A stretch of 64,000 nt of DNA from Torreya grandis (Eukaryota > Streptophyta > Pinopsida > Cupressales > Taxaceae): the NCBI GenBank assembly GCA_037957365.1, contig JARHVA010000224.1:2887501-2951500 (forward strand), given 5' to 3'. The translations under genes were made by a program, and so were the position numbers. The notes under the pieces are model-generated. The model searched no databases, had not been told where the DNA came from, and saw only the letters and a program-made list of their open reading frames with translations. This document shows positions 1 through 13,002 of this stretch, piece by piece; positions within the stretch are counted from its first letter, which is position 1, and every line of letters starts with the position of its first letter.

Positions 1-654
1 GAACCCATTATGATCCCTGCTTTCCCCACACAAGGAGCTGATACAACATATAAACTTAAGTTTGGGGCCTTAAAATACAAAGCATTGTAGTTTATTTTTG
101 TAATTTTCAGGGTTTTATGGGACAGAACTTTTTCCCCCCATTATTTGTTTTCTTTTAACCCTGGTGAGGGCTAAAGTCTAATTAATTTTTGGAGTATTTT
201 TTTTGTGGGGGACCATTTTCTGTCATCTTCCTGGTACATTTCTGATGTCCTACACATCTTGCATATGTGTCACCCACCCCTAAGTACAAATATTTAGATA
301 AACCGATTTCTTTTTCACCAAGGGTAGTGTGCATATTCTGTATTGGAGCATGCTAAGTTGCGATAATTTCAGTTCCAGAGCCAAAACCTTGTGAACAAGA
401 AGTTATCTTAATTGAACATGCTTCTTTTTTTTGATCATGGCTATTTTTATATATCGGCAATTCTTGAAGCCTGAAAATGACCATTTTTACATTGTTAGCA
501 TTTTTTGAATCACAGAACTGTGACAAGTACCGTATGCATATCCTGGACAACCCGATTCAATATACTCTCATTGAGAGTGTCTGGCACAAATGGCAATGAC
601 ATTAAACATGGCTTGAAAATATGGGGATCTAGCAACTGCTAAAATGCAAGTCCT
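1..654. other. Non-coding flank, no gene recognised
   Basis: AT-rich sequence with T-runs and no conserved coding signal on either strand. It ends where similarity to LINE reverse transcriptase starts near position 655. The single short minus-strand ORF here has no recognisable motif. Confidence 0.5.
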
Positions 655-3563
655 AATAAAATTAAAAACAGTTGTTTTTAATATGAAAAAAGGAAAAACA
701 CTTGGCCCAAATGGTTTTCCGATTGAATTTTATTAGGGATTTTGGGATATCCTTAAAGATGAGCTTCTTCAAGTTGTGGAGGAGGTGACAAAGGCCAAGA
801 CTATCTTAAAAGAAATAAACAAAAACTTTATAGCTCTAATTCCAAAAGCCTCTGAAGTGGAAGAGATATCAGGTTTTAGGCCTATAACTTTGTGCAATGT
901 CCTTTACAAAATGATTACCAAATTAATGGCAGAAAGATTGAAATCTTTAATGCATAAGATCATCTCTTGAGAACAAGGATCTGTCTAGGGGAGGCAAATC
1001 CATGACGAGATTGTTCTAGCCTAGGAAGCTTTACACTCCATGGATATGCAGAAATCTCCTTCTATGTTTATCATGTTGAATCTTTCAAAAGCCTATGATA
1101 GAGTTGATTGGACGTTTTTATGTAAAGTTTTTGACTAGTTTGGCTTTTGTCAAGATTGGATCAAATGGGTTCAAGCATGTTGAGTGACGGTTTCATATTT
1201 AGTAATTGTTAATGGAAATCCCTCAAAGATTTTTGGTGCTTCCTGAGGAATTAGGCAAGGTGATCCGATCTCTCCATTTTTATTAATCATCTTGGCTGAA
1301 TGTTTGGGACGGTTGATGATTAGGGCACGAAATGACAAAAAGATAGGTGTTATGTTGGCTAAAGGAATAAATCCTCTGACTCATCTATAATTTGTTGACG
1401 ATTCTACAATTCTAGGCAGATCTATGTGCTTGGAATCCTCACAGATACAAAAGATTCTTCAAACATCTACTAGAGTCACTGGACAACTTATTAATCAGGG
1501 CAAATCCAAAATTGTATTTTTTCATTGTTTTGAGAGACAAGAAGCTCTGATTCTTGATATTTTAAATTTTAGAAAGGGCTCTCTTTTGATTACTTATCTG
1601 GGGGTACCACTCGCAGCTACTCAATTAAAAGATTGGAACTGGATACTAAGCAATGTGAAGATAAAATTGCAGAAATGGACAAACAGATGGCTTTCTTCAG
1701 GAGGAAGAATGACCCTGGTTAAGGCAGTCCTTCAAGCCATGCCAATTTATGTCTCCTCTATTCTAAATATCCCTGTAGGAATTTGGAAACAATTGGATTC
1801 TCTCTTTCAAAAATTTATTTGGAGTGGAGTTCTGGAGCACAGAGAATGGTCCTTAGTCAAATGGGACATTCTTTGCGAACCAAAATCAGAGGGGGCGTTG
1901 GGATTTCATTCCAGTATAAAGCAGAACAAAGCTTTAGCTGCTAAACTTTATTGGAGATTGTTGGAAAATTCAAATAATCTGTGGGCTGTAAATAAATGAG
2001 CTAAATATGTTCAAAATAACCCTCCTGAGAGAATAATTAGATTGGCTCTTCCCTCAAGAGGATCTCCAATTTTGGAAGTTTTGAGAATAGGAGAAGCAAT
2101 AATAAAGAGATATTTTTTTTGGATAGTTAAGAATGGCCAATCAACCAATTTTTGGACTGATTCTTGGGATGGTCACCCACCTATTATTACCTAGTTTCTT
2201 GATTTGAAGTCTCTAATGGAAGTTCTTCATACTAAAGGATGGGGCAAAATTACTCATTATAGTCAGCCGTGTAGGTATTATTGGGAGGTTGGAATCGATG
2301 GTTTGCTTTTGAGGAGTGACCAGTTCAGTTGGAAGAAGATCAAAAGAGGATAGTAGATTCTATTTTACAGTCAAGATATTCCTCATGCTCTAAAGGACTG
2401 GATGTCAAACCCTGGGGGACTAATGCTATAGGGAGTTACTCTGTTTCAGATGGATCCCTGTGCAATTTAAAGCCTCATCCTTTAAGGGATATATTTAAAA
2501 AACTATGACAAGAAGAACTTTGAGCAAAAGTTAGCTTCTTTGTTTGGTTGTTATTAAGAAGAAGAATCCTAATAGGGGACAGGCTAATAAAAAGAGGATA
2601 TAATGGACCCTATAGATGTGCAATGTGCTTAGTTGATGAAGAAACCATTATTCATTTATTTATACAATGTCCCTTCTTGATGCAAATGTGGCAATATCTC
2701 GCTACCTCATTTTAGATTCCTTGGAATGGAATTGAGGCCCTAGAACAACCTTTTAGATAATGGGTGAAGCAACTTATGACTGGCCAAAATTTGGAATTAG
2801 TCTTATGGAACGGGATAACTCTTCTTCTTTGGAATGTATGGAAGGAACGAAACAGAAGATTTTTTCAGTAGGAAAGCAGGGATTTCTCATTTGTTTGGAA
2901 AATGATAAAGATGAATATTGCTGAATCTATCTAGTACAAAATTAAAATTCCCCAGAACCTATGTGCACAATGGGTCAATCTTACTAGAATTTTCTCTCTT
3001 AATCTTGGAAATTATCAAAAGTGTGCTTTTAAACCTATTAGGAAATCTAAAGGTGACGGTAAATGGTCAACCCCTCTGTGTGGCTTTGGGAAGCTGAATA
3101 CAGATGGAGCTTCTAGAGGAAATCCAGGTCAAGCAAGCATGGGTGGAATAGTTAGACTTTCTGATGGATCAGTGATCTTTTTATTTTCAAAAGACTGGGT
3201 TATGCAACAAATAATTTGGCTGAAATTAAGGCTGTTTATAGAGGTTTACAAAAAGCTGTTAAAGTGGGGTGGAAAAGGATTCAGGTGGAATCTGATTCTC
3301 TAATAATTATTAGCCTCTTATCCAATTCGTCATTGAAGAAGGTCAAACACTGGCAAATAGCTAGAGCGCTGGAAAAAATTCAACAGTTGAAGGTTACATT
3401 TCAAGAGATCTATTTCACCAATGTTCCTTGACAACAGAATAAAGTAGCTAATGCCTTAGCTAATGGGGCTTTGGACAATAACATTGTCTACTATGGTCTC
3501 CCACCGATATGGTGGCTCACTAAGCTCCAGGAAGATTTCCAACATATTTTAGACTTAGATTGA
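655..3563 (+). pseudogene. LINE ORF2 remnant (RT, zf-RVT, RNase H)
   Basis: Broken coding region of the LINE. The reverse transcriptase N-terminal block is at about 690-1060, with GFRPITLCNVLYKMITK-type motif residues. The core D-x-x-K-A-Y-D block is near 1075 and the F-V-D-D active site near 1390. The thumb/connection stretch with YLGVPL and FIWSG is an uninterrupted 191-codon ORF (1424-1999). A zinc-finger-like C-x2-C...H...C block (CAMCLVDEETIIHLFIQCP) lies at about 2618-2680. RNase H is recognised by LNTDGASRGNPGQAS near 3090-3140 and AEIKAVYRGL near 3216. In-frame stops interrupt the frame throughout, many where Q or R would be expected, consistent with C-to-T decay. Not functional. Confidence 0.85.
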
Positions 3564-3699
3564 CTTCTTGTTTATGGTTGATGTGATTAGACATGTTTCT
3601 TGTGCCAAGTTGTGGACTAATAGTTTTCATGCCTGGCATGGTAGAATTTGTATAATTGAATTCCTCTTTGAATTAATATAATTTTTCTGTAAAAAAAAA
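655..3699 (+). mobile_element. 5'-truncated L1-type LINE with RNase H and poly(A) tail
   Basis: A non-LTR retrotransposon copy. Reading 5' to 3' it carries the last two thirds of ORF2: reverse transcriptase, a zf-RVT-like cysteine/histidine segment and a plant-type RNase H. A 9-A tail follows at 3691-3699. The endonuclease and ORF1 are missing, as expected when reverse transcription stops early. The 5' edge was placed where alignment with the LINE near 62.8 kb begins and is good to a few tens of bases. I could not establish a target-site duplication. The reading frame is broken by many stops. Confidence 0.85.
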
Positions 3700-6600
3700 T
3701 AATAATTGTTTTCTATGGACTTTTCAACTTGATTATGGATGGATTGCATCAATTTTGTACTCAAGGCTGGTTTTGGATCTAAGAGTAGCAAGAGGAGAAA
3801 AATGTTCTAGATAATTGAACTAATTCTAGGGAAGGCTATTAAGTATCAACCCTAACGAACTAAAGTAGGGGATGAATCATGAGAATATGAGGTGGAATTA
3901 TAAGTATCATCATTTATAGCAATAGTAGTAGCATAGTAACTGTAATATAATCTTGTATTGCTTGTGGGCCCCACAATATTGAAATTTTGTATGGGGCTGA
4001 TAAGGATGAGCATCACCATTGCGCAGAGGCAAGGCAGGTGGGTGACACGGTTTGAATGATAGAGTGGTGCTTGGACTCACTTGTCATTATCTGAAAGCTG
4101 CCACTATGTGGGAATCTAGTAGGAGATCACAAACCATATTTGACCTTTGCTATTGATCATGATCCGTGAAAACCCTAGTTTTTAAAGGCTTCCAAAGCCA
4201 TCATTGTATAAGCAGAGATTCATACCCCAAGGTAGGGAGTAAGTTGGTATTTGTTGTATTAGTGCTAGTTGGAAATGACATTAGTGTTAAGGTTGTTTAT
4301 TAGGTTAAGAGGAAGCAAGTGGTAAGAAAGACCTTATGGCATTGCAGCCATTGATATGAAGAGAACCATAACTTGTGCACATAAATGATTCCGTATTCAT
4401 ATAATGCAGATGGCTATTTCTTAAATGATTTGTGGTGTCTTTGTTTATGTTATTGACATGTTTACTTAGAATAGGAAATGAGATTGCTTTTTCCTGTGGT
4501 TCTTTTTGTTAATTCCACCATTGTTTGTTATGCTTCACCATGCATGTCCCAAGTCTTTACCATGTGCTCCCTTCCCTATGACTAAATTCATTTCTGAAAA
4601 TCCTATCATGCATAACTAAAAGGGGGAATGGTGCTTTGTGTTATGCTTCCAGTGAGTACTCCTCACTTGTAGGAACCAACTAAAATCACCCCAAACTTTT
4701 TTCTTTCTGAAAAGAATAAATTTTAGGTTTAAATATTAATTTTGAAATTCTTTTTCGTCTTTAATCCAACCCTAGTCAAATCATACAATTTTATATGTTA
4801 AATAAATCCCTCTTCAAAGGTAGATAACTAATTTCCAATAATAAGCTTAGCATAATGTTTCCCAAGGACCTGTTCCTTGTAGGATTATATCTGAGTAGGA
4901 CAATTTAGGAACTCAACCCTTAGAAGCTTGCTTGTTCAAACATGATTTAGTTTTCAAAAGTACTTGAACTATTAATTTAAAAGTCTTACTTTGTCAAATC
5001 TAAGTATTGTAGGCAGTGAAAACCAAACTCTAGGCTTAGAGCCCTTATACACTAATCTAAATGAACACAAGTTTCTAAGCACTTGTTCCCAGGCTGTTCA
5101 TAGATGACACTCCATATCAAAAGTACACCTCTACTTTTAATGCAATGCACAGCATAACATTTGTTCTGCTACATCTCGAAAAACTTTATTTTTTTAGAAT
5201 TCATACTATCAAAGCTCATAGAAAAGACTTCTTTTCACTAATTAATGGGGATAAGTTTTAAGAAAACAATTGGTCAATGATGTATGTAGTGATTGGATCC
5301 AAACTAATTCTTTATATACAATCCCGACTGTTTTCTAAGAGATTGAAATCAACAATGCCCCTTGAGATTTGAGCAATTACTCAAGGATTCAAATTCGATA
5401 GTGCTTAAGTTACATCAAACCCAAATATGCATTAAGCTCTATAATTTCCTAAGGAGTTTAGAATTACAAATAATATATATTTATTTTTATTTGATCAAAA
5501 TCGGTCAAAAGGTGATGGTCTTACTCTGAGTCACTTGAGGGATTCATGAATCAGACAGTTACTTCATGGCTATTTGAGCCAAATCATTTCTATGGATATT
5601 TTGAGTATAACATGCCAAGTAGGTATATTTGTCCTATAACTTAGAATAGAATTTTACGGGCCTTTCATAGCAATTCATAACGTTCTTCATGAAGATTGTC
5701 CACACTGAATAAATCTACAATTCCGTCTTAGGTCAAAGAACAGGTTAAAACAGAACATAGGCAAATGGCAACCCATCCCAGTCCTGGTATTGGTAAAACC
5801 AGTGATCTTAGGTTGCTTTAATCATAACAAGCACAAAATCTCATAACTATATTCGAGAAATATAAATTATAAATGTATATATAATTAGAGCTGGATACTT
5901 AATTAATAATCCAACTACAGAGTAACACCACCCAATAAGAAGAATTCAGAGTGCATTTGTAGAATAAACATCTTCTCATTTAAAACAAGCAAAGCTAATT
6001 CACAAGACGATGAATTTAAATCAGGCCTTCCCTATTCTGAGTTCAAGGTTATAGGTTTTGATTTGTAGTGCAAGTGAAGTATCTTGCCTTGAGTCAACAA
6101 TCATGGTCATCAAGACCCATAGAAGATTTAATATAATAATGCTCAAGTTCTACAATCCATTACAGCTATTCATCCTTACTGAATGCAATCTGATAAGCAA
6201 TGTCTCAGTGAAAATCAGACGTTACTACAAAGGGTTTCTGTGAAGAAAGGCCTGTACAAATTACAATGTCAAACAATTTCATGGAAGCCAAGACTGGTCA
6301 TGCACAAAGTTGATAACCTAACTCAGAATATTCATGGAAGAATTTCCCATGTATATATGTATATATAACTTACATGAGTATGAATGCTTGCCTTCTTAAC
6401 AAGAACTTCTCCAATAATTTTGTTACATCCATACAATTTTCTATAACAGAAACATGTCATCCAATAATCAACAGTTAAAATATGAAACTACACAGTCACA
6501 TGCGTTTCCTCATAATATTATTAGCTCTTACATATCTTGTACTTACCTCAAGCGTTTAACCTGCCTCACTAATGGCCTTTTGTACAACTTTATTATCTTC

Positions 6601-6936
6601 TCACCCTCCCTGCCTACTGGTCTTACTCATGCCACTCAAGGCTTTAACGAGGACTTTCTACGTTGAGTACTATCAGAATAATGATTACTAGGGATACCCA
6701 GTAGAATTGGCAACCTTTTTGTAGATACTCCAATTTGGGCACTCTACTTGCGATACCCCATTTTAAACACTTTCGACACTTCATATTCATCCACTAATCT
6801 GCCCTAACATCGCTAAACCCTACTTTGTCCTAATCATCTGTAACCCTAATCATATCATCAACATCTCTAGCTGATCTGCTCTAACACTCACACCATCTGC
6901 CTCCAACCAATTAATCATGTCATGACAATAACATCT
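3700..6936. other. Long gene-free stretch
   Basis: AT-rich sequence without convincing coding potential. Short ORFs at 6058-6243, 6183-6368 and 6454-6666 have no recognisable motifs and overlap in different frames. Nothing else can be supported. Confidence 0.5.
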
Positions 6937-7041
6937 CATCTAATTCTCATTATATCAAATCCGGATTAATCAGTATAGCTAGTTAAAGAAGCATACCCTG
7001 CAATACTGATTATCCGGATTTGATAACATGAGAATTAGATG
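6937..7041. repeat. Inverted repeat (foldback) at the 5' edge of a LINE fragment
   Basis: The left arm (6937-6976) and right arm (7003-7041) are reverse complements over about 39 nt, with one mismatch and one single-base indel, around a 26-nt loop. LINE-related sequence starts immediately to the right. It may be a small foldback element, or a template-switch product formed when the truncated LINE integrated. Confidence 0.75.
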
Positions 7042-8264
7042 GGATTCACCCTTTTAAGGATATCTTTATCCATATTTGGCAGCCTGTGTTATGGCCAAAG
7101 GTGAGCTTCGTTATGTGGTTGGTTCTTAAGAGGAGAGTATCTCATGAGATGGGGATTTTATGGTCCTTTTTGATGTTTGTTGTGTATGGATAATGAGGAG
7201 ACTATAACTCATCTTTTTCTCCAATGTCCAAAGACAGTTTACTTATGGCATCTTTTCTCGAAGTTGTTTAATCTCCCTTGGGTGGGCATTCAATCATTAG
7301 ATCAGCTGACCAGAGAGTGGCAAAGACACCTGCCTAAAGGTCAGAACCTCTCCCTGACCTTGTGGTCTAGTTTCACCCTCTTGCTATGGAACATTTGGAA
7401 GGAACGAAATCACAGAATTTTTGAGCAAGACAAAAGGGATATGAATTATGTCTAGGAGAAGATCAAAATCAATCTTGCAGAATCTATTAGGCATAAGATT
7501 TGCTTGCCTCTAACTTTAACGCCCCAATGGGACCATTTATGCCACAAACTCTAATTGCATCTTGGAACTTCAACAATGAACGCGTATCACCCTAAAAAGA
7601 AAGCTCAGAGGGATAGACATTGGATACCTCCTCCTTTAGGGTATGGGAAGGGAACATTGATGGTGCCTCAAGTGGTAACGTGGGTCAGGCTAGTCTTGGA
7701 GGCATTGGTAGATATTCTGGTGGGTCGGTAGGTTTCTTTTTTGCTGAAAAGATGGGATATATAATCAATAATTGAGCAGAAATTAAAGCTGCTAACAAAG
7801 GGATGCAAGAAGCTTTGAAAGTTGGGTGGAAAAAACTTCAAATTGAATCTGATTCCAGGATAATTGTTGGTTTGTTATTGGATCCTGAAGGACATCTTAG
7901 TAAAAATTGGCAAATAGCTAGAGAGATGGGGAAAATACATCAGATGCAGGAGAAGTTCGAGGAGGTTCAGTTTAGACATGTTCCTAGAGAAAGCAATCAA
8001 GTGGCAGATAGACTGGCAAACTGGGCTCTTGACAACCATAACATTACTTGTTAAGGTTTTCCTCCATCTTGGTGGTCAGCTAAGTTGCAAGCAGACTTGA
8101 GAAAGATTCTTGATTTTGATTTGTACCAATGAGTGCTAGTATGATTTTCTTTATGTTTGCTGCCTAGGCTTGGACTATTAGCTTTCAAGCTTGGCATATT
8201 AGATTTTGTACACTTTGATATTTCCATATATAATTTTGGGTTAAAAAAAACTAAATAAAAAAAA
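7042..8264 (+). mobile_element. LINE 3' fragment (zf-RVT and RNase H)
   Basis: A shorter copy of the same broad LINE type as 655-3699. It keeps the segment after the reverse transcriptase, the zinc-finger-like block (7170-7260), the RNase H domain (about 7640-8040) and an A-rich tail (8243-8264). The 5' end falls in the foldback at 6937-7041. The protein differs from the first copy at many positions, so this is an older or different subfamily member and not a local duplicate. Confidence 0.8.
7060..8132 (+). pseudogene. LINE ORF2 C-terminal remnant
   Basis: Two readable blocks are joined by frame shifts and stops. The first (7177-7455) has C-x2-C and H-x3-F-x-QCP of the zf-RVT domain, then LWNIWKERNHRIF, a hallmark of plant LINEs. 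The second has IDGASSGNVGQASLGGIGR and then 7803-8054 with QIESDSRIIVGLL and RHVPRESNQVADRLANWAL. These are the plant RNase H catalytic-fold landmarks. The conserved tail ends LDFDLYQ with a stop at 8130-8132. Not functional. Confidence 0.8.
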
Positions 8265-9930
8265 TCCAAATTATTCAACTAATTATTCACATTAGTTAGC
8301 TGGTTAGTCTTAATAAAAGAATCCACGGACATCCAAAATAAATAAATAAATAAATTCATAATAAACCACATCACTCAACCAATAAATCAAGGCATCACAT
8401 CATTCCATCTCAAATCAAATCAACCCAATCAACAAATCAAGTCATCACATGAACAAATCCCAATGGCAAGGACCAAGTGCAAATCAAGCCCACTCTTCAT
8501 AAACACAAAGCCTTACATTCTCAACTCCTCCCATTTATGAGCCAACTCCCCTCATTCAATGAAGATTTTGATTCAAATCTAGCCATCCATTCTAAATCCG
8601 ATCCAACGGTCCATTTCATTTGCAAAAATCTATAAATTGGAGGTCCTTGCTCCATTTCTATCAAGCTTCACAGCCTAAATAAACTCTAGCATTTGAGAGA
8701 TCAAGCATTGCAATCAAGCCATCCATTCATCAAGCCAATCATCAATCTATCAAGGGGACATACTGCGGAATTGCTTGCGCATCACCAATTGAGCAACCAC
8801 ATCCTTTCAATCCGAGCAAAATCCATGCAACAACGGAGGAGTTTCATTGGTAAGTGAAGGTAAAACATTTTATTTGTTTCTCTTTTATGTTCAATTTGAA
8901 GTATGATGTTTGATTGGAATAGAAATTTGTGTTATTTGCTTATTTCTATTTGTTTCTCTCTAATTTGCATGTGCACATTCTTGGCATGCTTGGTGGGACT
9001 CTTTGTCCACAATCTTTGCTAGGAAGTTGCTTGCTTAGTTGGTCTAGTTTTGAGGGCTAATTAGGGTCAATTTGAGTCAAATTTGGCATTTTTAGCTTCA
9101 AAATCACATTTTCTATGTCGCAGCGTCTGTCCTGTGAAATGACATATCTGCCTTCAATAACAGTGTCTGCGTAGAATAGAATAGTGTCTGCATTCTATGG
9201 AGTTTTGTTCTATCCGTTGTAGTGTCTATGTAGATGTCGCGACGTCTGCGTTGTTAGTAATGTCTATGCTCTGTTAAATAACGTCTGCATGTTGTCTTTT
9301 AGCATTTGCATGGGTTTGTGTTCTGTTTTTATATCTTTGGCTTATACACAAATGTCATAGTGTCTGTGTCATTAGTAGCGTTTGCGACCTGTTAAGTAGC
9401 GCTCCGTACTGTGATCAGCGTCTAAGTCTGTCAGTTCTGTTCTATATTTCTTCGCAAGTGTCGCAACATCTGCTTTGCTTGTAGCATCTGTGTTCTGTGG
9501 AATAGTGTTTGTGCTCTGTGTTGTAGTGTCTATGTATTCTGATTGTTTTTACTTGTAGGTTTCTGCTTGTCGAAGACTTCAATTATCCAAAACTACTAAC
9601 AATCTTCTTACAAGCTCGCTTGTTAAAGCATATACAATCAAACAAATACACACATCTAATTAATTAATCTTGTATGTGTGTGTGTCTGACTTAAGTACCG
9701 CGTATGCTTTTCCCTCGTGCCGCAAGGTTAACTTGGGAATTATAAATGTACTAGGTCGTTGGTGTCACCATAGGATGTGCTACGTATGCTCTTTCATCGC
9801 ATTGCAAGACGATCTTGGAAACCAAAAATAGTGCACGCCTTCTTTCTTTTTTTCTTTTCTATGGTCTTGCAACTGAGATTTTATCACTCAACATTAAGAC
9901 AAACTCTGTGTTTCGGTGGGCTATACATAT
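8265..9930. other. Gene-free, possible decayed LTR/leader with TATA-like box
   Basis: There is no coding region. Features are an AAAT-type microsatellite (8338-8356), a TATA-like CTATAAATTGG at about 8630, and the degenerate GTCTGCG-rich repeat listed separately. The promoter-like box followed by a repetitive leader resembles the U3/R and leader of an LTR element, but I found no matching second LTR. Confidence 0.3.
9110..9560. repeat. Degenerate GTCTGCG-type tandem repeat
   Basis: Roughly fifteen imperfect units containing GTGTCTGCG, GCGTCTGC, GTCGCAACATCTGC and similar occur every 20-40 bp, often followed by TCTGT. The units are too diverged for a fixed period. There is no coding frame through the array. 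Function unknown. Confidence 0.6.
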
Positions 9931-11202
9931 TGTCATGTCCCATTTTTCAAATAAAGTGAAAAATAATAAAGTTAATATTTTAAGTTGTCTAAGTGGCTTA
10001 CTTTTTATTTTATTAAAATTTGACAACTTAATATTAATTTATTATATTTAAAAATAAAAGGGTGGGTAAAGAGAAAGGTTAAAATAAAAGAAAATGGGTA
10101 AAACTTAAGAGTGTAACTCTAACCTTAAAAGTGACAATTGAGTCTTTATATTGAGAGCTCTCTCTCATTTGGATTATTCAATTTTTGTTATCAATATTTC
10201 TCAATTGATTGAGCCTTCCAGTGCATTGGTTTTCAGCATAAAGATGGAAATCCTTATAGTTGGTACGAATTGTGAGGACGAAAACCCTCACCATTCGGAT
10301 TTAGGTTTGAGGACGAAAATGCTCTAAATCTTTGAGGTTACTTCATTGAGAAATTACACGTGTACTATGTTGAAGATTTCATGAATTTTGTAGCGGCTAC
10401 AGTATTCCGTACAGATGATACAGTGATTCGTACCATCACTACAGTGATCCGATAATCAACATTCAAAATTTGTGAGGTTTACAGAGTTATATCTTCATTG
10501 GAGGGGTTGTTTGCTGATTAGAGTCTATTGTACCATCATTTATGGCTGTCGTACCTCTGCTGCAGTCTGCTGTGTTAATTGTTAGTGTTGATTGATAGCT
10601 GCCATGCCATCAGGTTTCCAAATCTGAGTTATCGGACAGCTGTGCATTGATTTTGGGAATATATCACGTTTGGGAAATTGTGGTATACATTGTAAGTTGC
10701 CGTTGCCTTTTGTTGGTCCGCTGTTTGTCCTTTATGGCTGCCGTGGATATTAGTATGCCTGCAGTTCCAGTTCAACAATCCTAGCATGGGCCTTGGGGTC
10801 TCTTACTTCCTTATTTTGTCTACTGTAGACTTTAAACACAACTGTTGTAAGTGTCACATATTCATTTATACACTACTGCGTCATTGTTAGTGGTGGTATT
10901 AATTGCTTTGGATCTACTGTTATATATTACTGCAGTATTGTATGTGCTGCCAAATATTAAAAATAAATTAGGTTTTATGCTATATGTATTATATGAAGAG
11001 TTTTTTGCAGTATTGGCTTTGATGTTCAGTCACATCAACATCTATATTCTGTGGTTATCCAATTCATCATAAAAAAGTTTTCAATTGGGTTTTGGATATT
11101 AAGTTTTGCATGTGCTGCTTAGTATTTGATTAATGCTCTAGTTTTAAAAGGAATCAAAGTAAATTCCACAATTCAGAAAAAATTCCTAAAAGGGACATTA
11201 CA
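9931..11202. mobile_element. Probable solo LTR (TGTCATGTCCC ... GGGACATTACA)
   Basis: A 1,272-bp segment starts TGTCATGTCCC and ends GGGACATTACA, inverted termini with one mismatch that obey the TG...CA rule of LTRs. The flanking pentamers CATAT and CAAAT differ by one base and could be an eroded target duplication. It contains no gag, pol or second LTR, so a solo LTR left by recombination is the best explanation. Its ends resemble those of the nested LTR at 49835-51391 and of the Gypsy LTRs at 44994-52607. Confidence 0.55.
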
Positions 11203-13002
11203 CAAATTAAAGAGGAGCTGTCGTTATTGGCTAAGCTGTCCGACACCATGAGATGAGGTGGTTTTATCCACCAATACACAGGCCCCTGACAACACCCTTA
11301 CATGGATTTGGGCTTCAACGTACCGCAAGGTATATAGAGAACGCCTGTAGCTCACCTGTTCAACCTAACATAGAAGCCTTTTTAGCCGCAGAGGAATAAT
11401 GGTGTTGGGAACACAACATTTCCCAAGATCACCCACAATAAAATTTTCGGGGTAGTATGTGTGGGCCACTATTCGGTTGCAATCCCACTTGAGCTAGCAT
11501 AGGTTGTGCTTGCATGTGTGTTTTGATTGGATCCCCCTTTGTGTGCAACCCATTTGAAACCAAATTAAGCTCAATCCAATGGCATCTCGAATGAACATGT
11601 AAGGGGTCGTGGACCCATGCTTCAAAATTGCCTTGCCAAGCCATGTGGAACAAATTACCATTAGGATCTAGTGGATTGGAAACCAAGAATGTGGAAAATA
11701 AAAATATTTCGAATAATGATTTGATCTTCTTATGGAATTTTTATATAAATATGCTCAGATCATACCTTTCCTTCCGCTTTCAGCGTCTGTACCAATTAGA
11801 TTAGGATCCTTATTTTTTCTGGGGACAACTAAGATATGGGACTAGACGATGCCATAGAATTTGGCCTTATTGACCAAATCGGTGTAGAAGGCCTTAATTG
11901 GCTAGAGGCACAAATGTAAATGTTGAACCGTTTGATGATACAAATGGTTTGACATTTACGGATTAAATTAGAATAATAATCATATTTTGATTTTTTCCTC
12001 CCCCAAAAAAGTTTCTTTACTAATTAATGAAATTTGTACTGTATAAATTTATTCTATAAAGTTATTTTGTAATAATTACTATGTTATAATATTAACTATT
12101 ATAAGGTTGTTAGGATCAATCCAAACCATTCAATTTAGCATAGAATTCAGAGTGCTGACTATTCAACAACTTATTAGAAACACGAAACAACCAATACAAA
12201 ATAGAACAAAATCTCTTGCTCGTCGAGGATGTCCTTAGCATAAAGGAGTATGTGCTAGAGTGTATGTGTGACTCGTTTGGATTGTAAGCTTAAACATATC
12301 AAGAGAGTTTTCTATTAGTAACTTTCCTGCTATAGAAAAGTTGGCAAGGTAGCTGACCTTGTGTCCGTTTTCACGGCAATACAAGCATAATCTTTATGCC
12401 TTTTCAATTTGCATTATTGCCCCGCTCAATGGATTGATGACCATTCGCTACCAATGAGGAATTGCTTTTCATCCCACATCGAGATGATTGGATTTGCACC
12501 AATGGAAACCATAAATTTCATCCCCGGTTCCTGGCATGTGGAACCATCTATCTAGATGGATAAGAAAAATATATCTATATATGGGCATAATCCATACATG
12601 TAGATCTATGTCCACAGGTTGGGAAAAGCAGGTTCCATTCTTTTCCTCTTTTTTGTTTATAGTGTGCCTTCTCTGTTTTAATCAAATCTTGAAAGAACTA
12701 GGAAATATGAGAAGATTTGATAGGCAGTCTAATTAGAATCCATATAAGACTAGAGATCCCTTTTGGAAATCCCAATCTAGAAAATAAATTGATTGCTTGT
12801 TCTTCGAAATCCACCATATAACCTTTTTAGGCCATTTCATTCCAATGATACTGATAGCTTCAGAGCTCAAACTAGTCTTCCATCCCCTAGCGACCATCCC
12901 AATCCAGACATCCCCCATCTTAACTGCAAGGGGAATTCAGTTATAGCATCCCAAATCCAGAATCAAATCATATTCGGCCAAATCCAATAGATTAGCCAAT
13001 AG
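11203..13002. other. Gene-free stretch
   Basis: No recognisable gene. An 85-codon minus-strand ORF at 11429-11686 and overlapping opposite-strand ORFs at 12733-12990 show no conserved motif. Part of it could be the upstream segment of the decayed ORF cluster that follows. Confidence 0.45.

Noticed and set aside
12733..12990. Overlapping opposite-strand ORFs of about 60 codons
   Set aside because: No motif, no codon-level signal favouring either strand.
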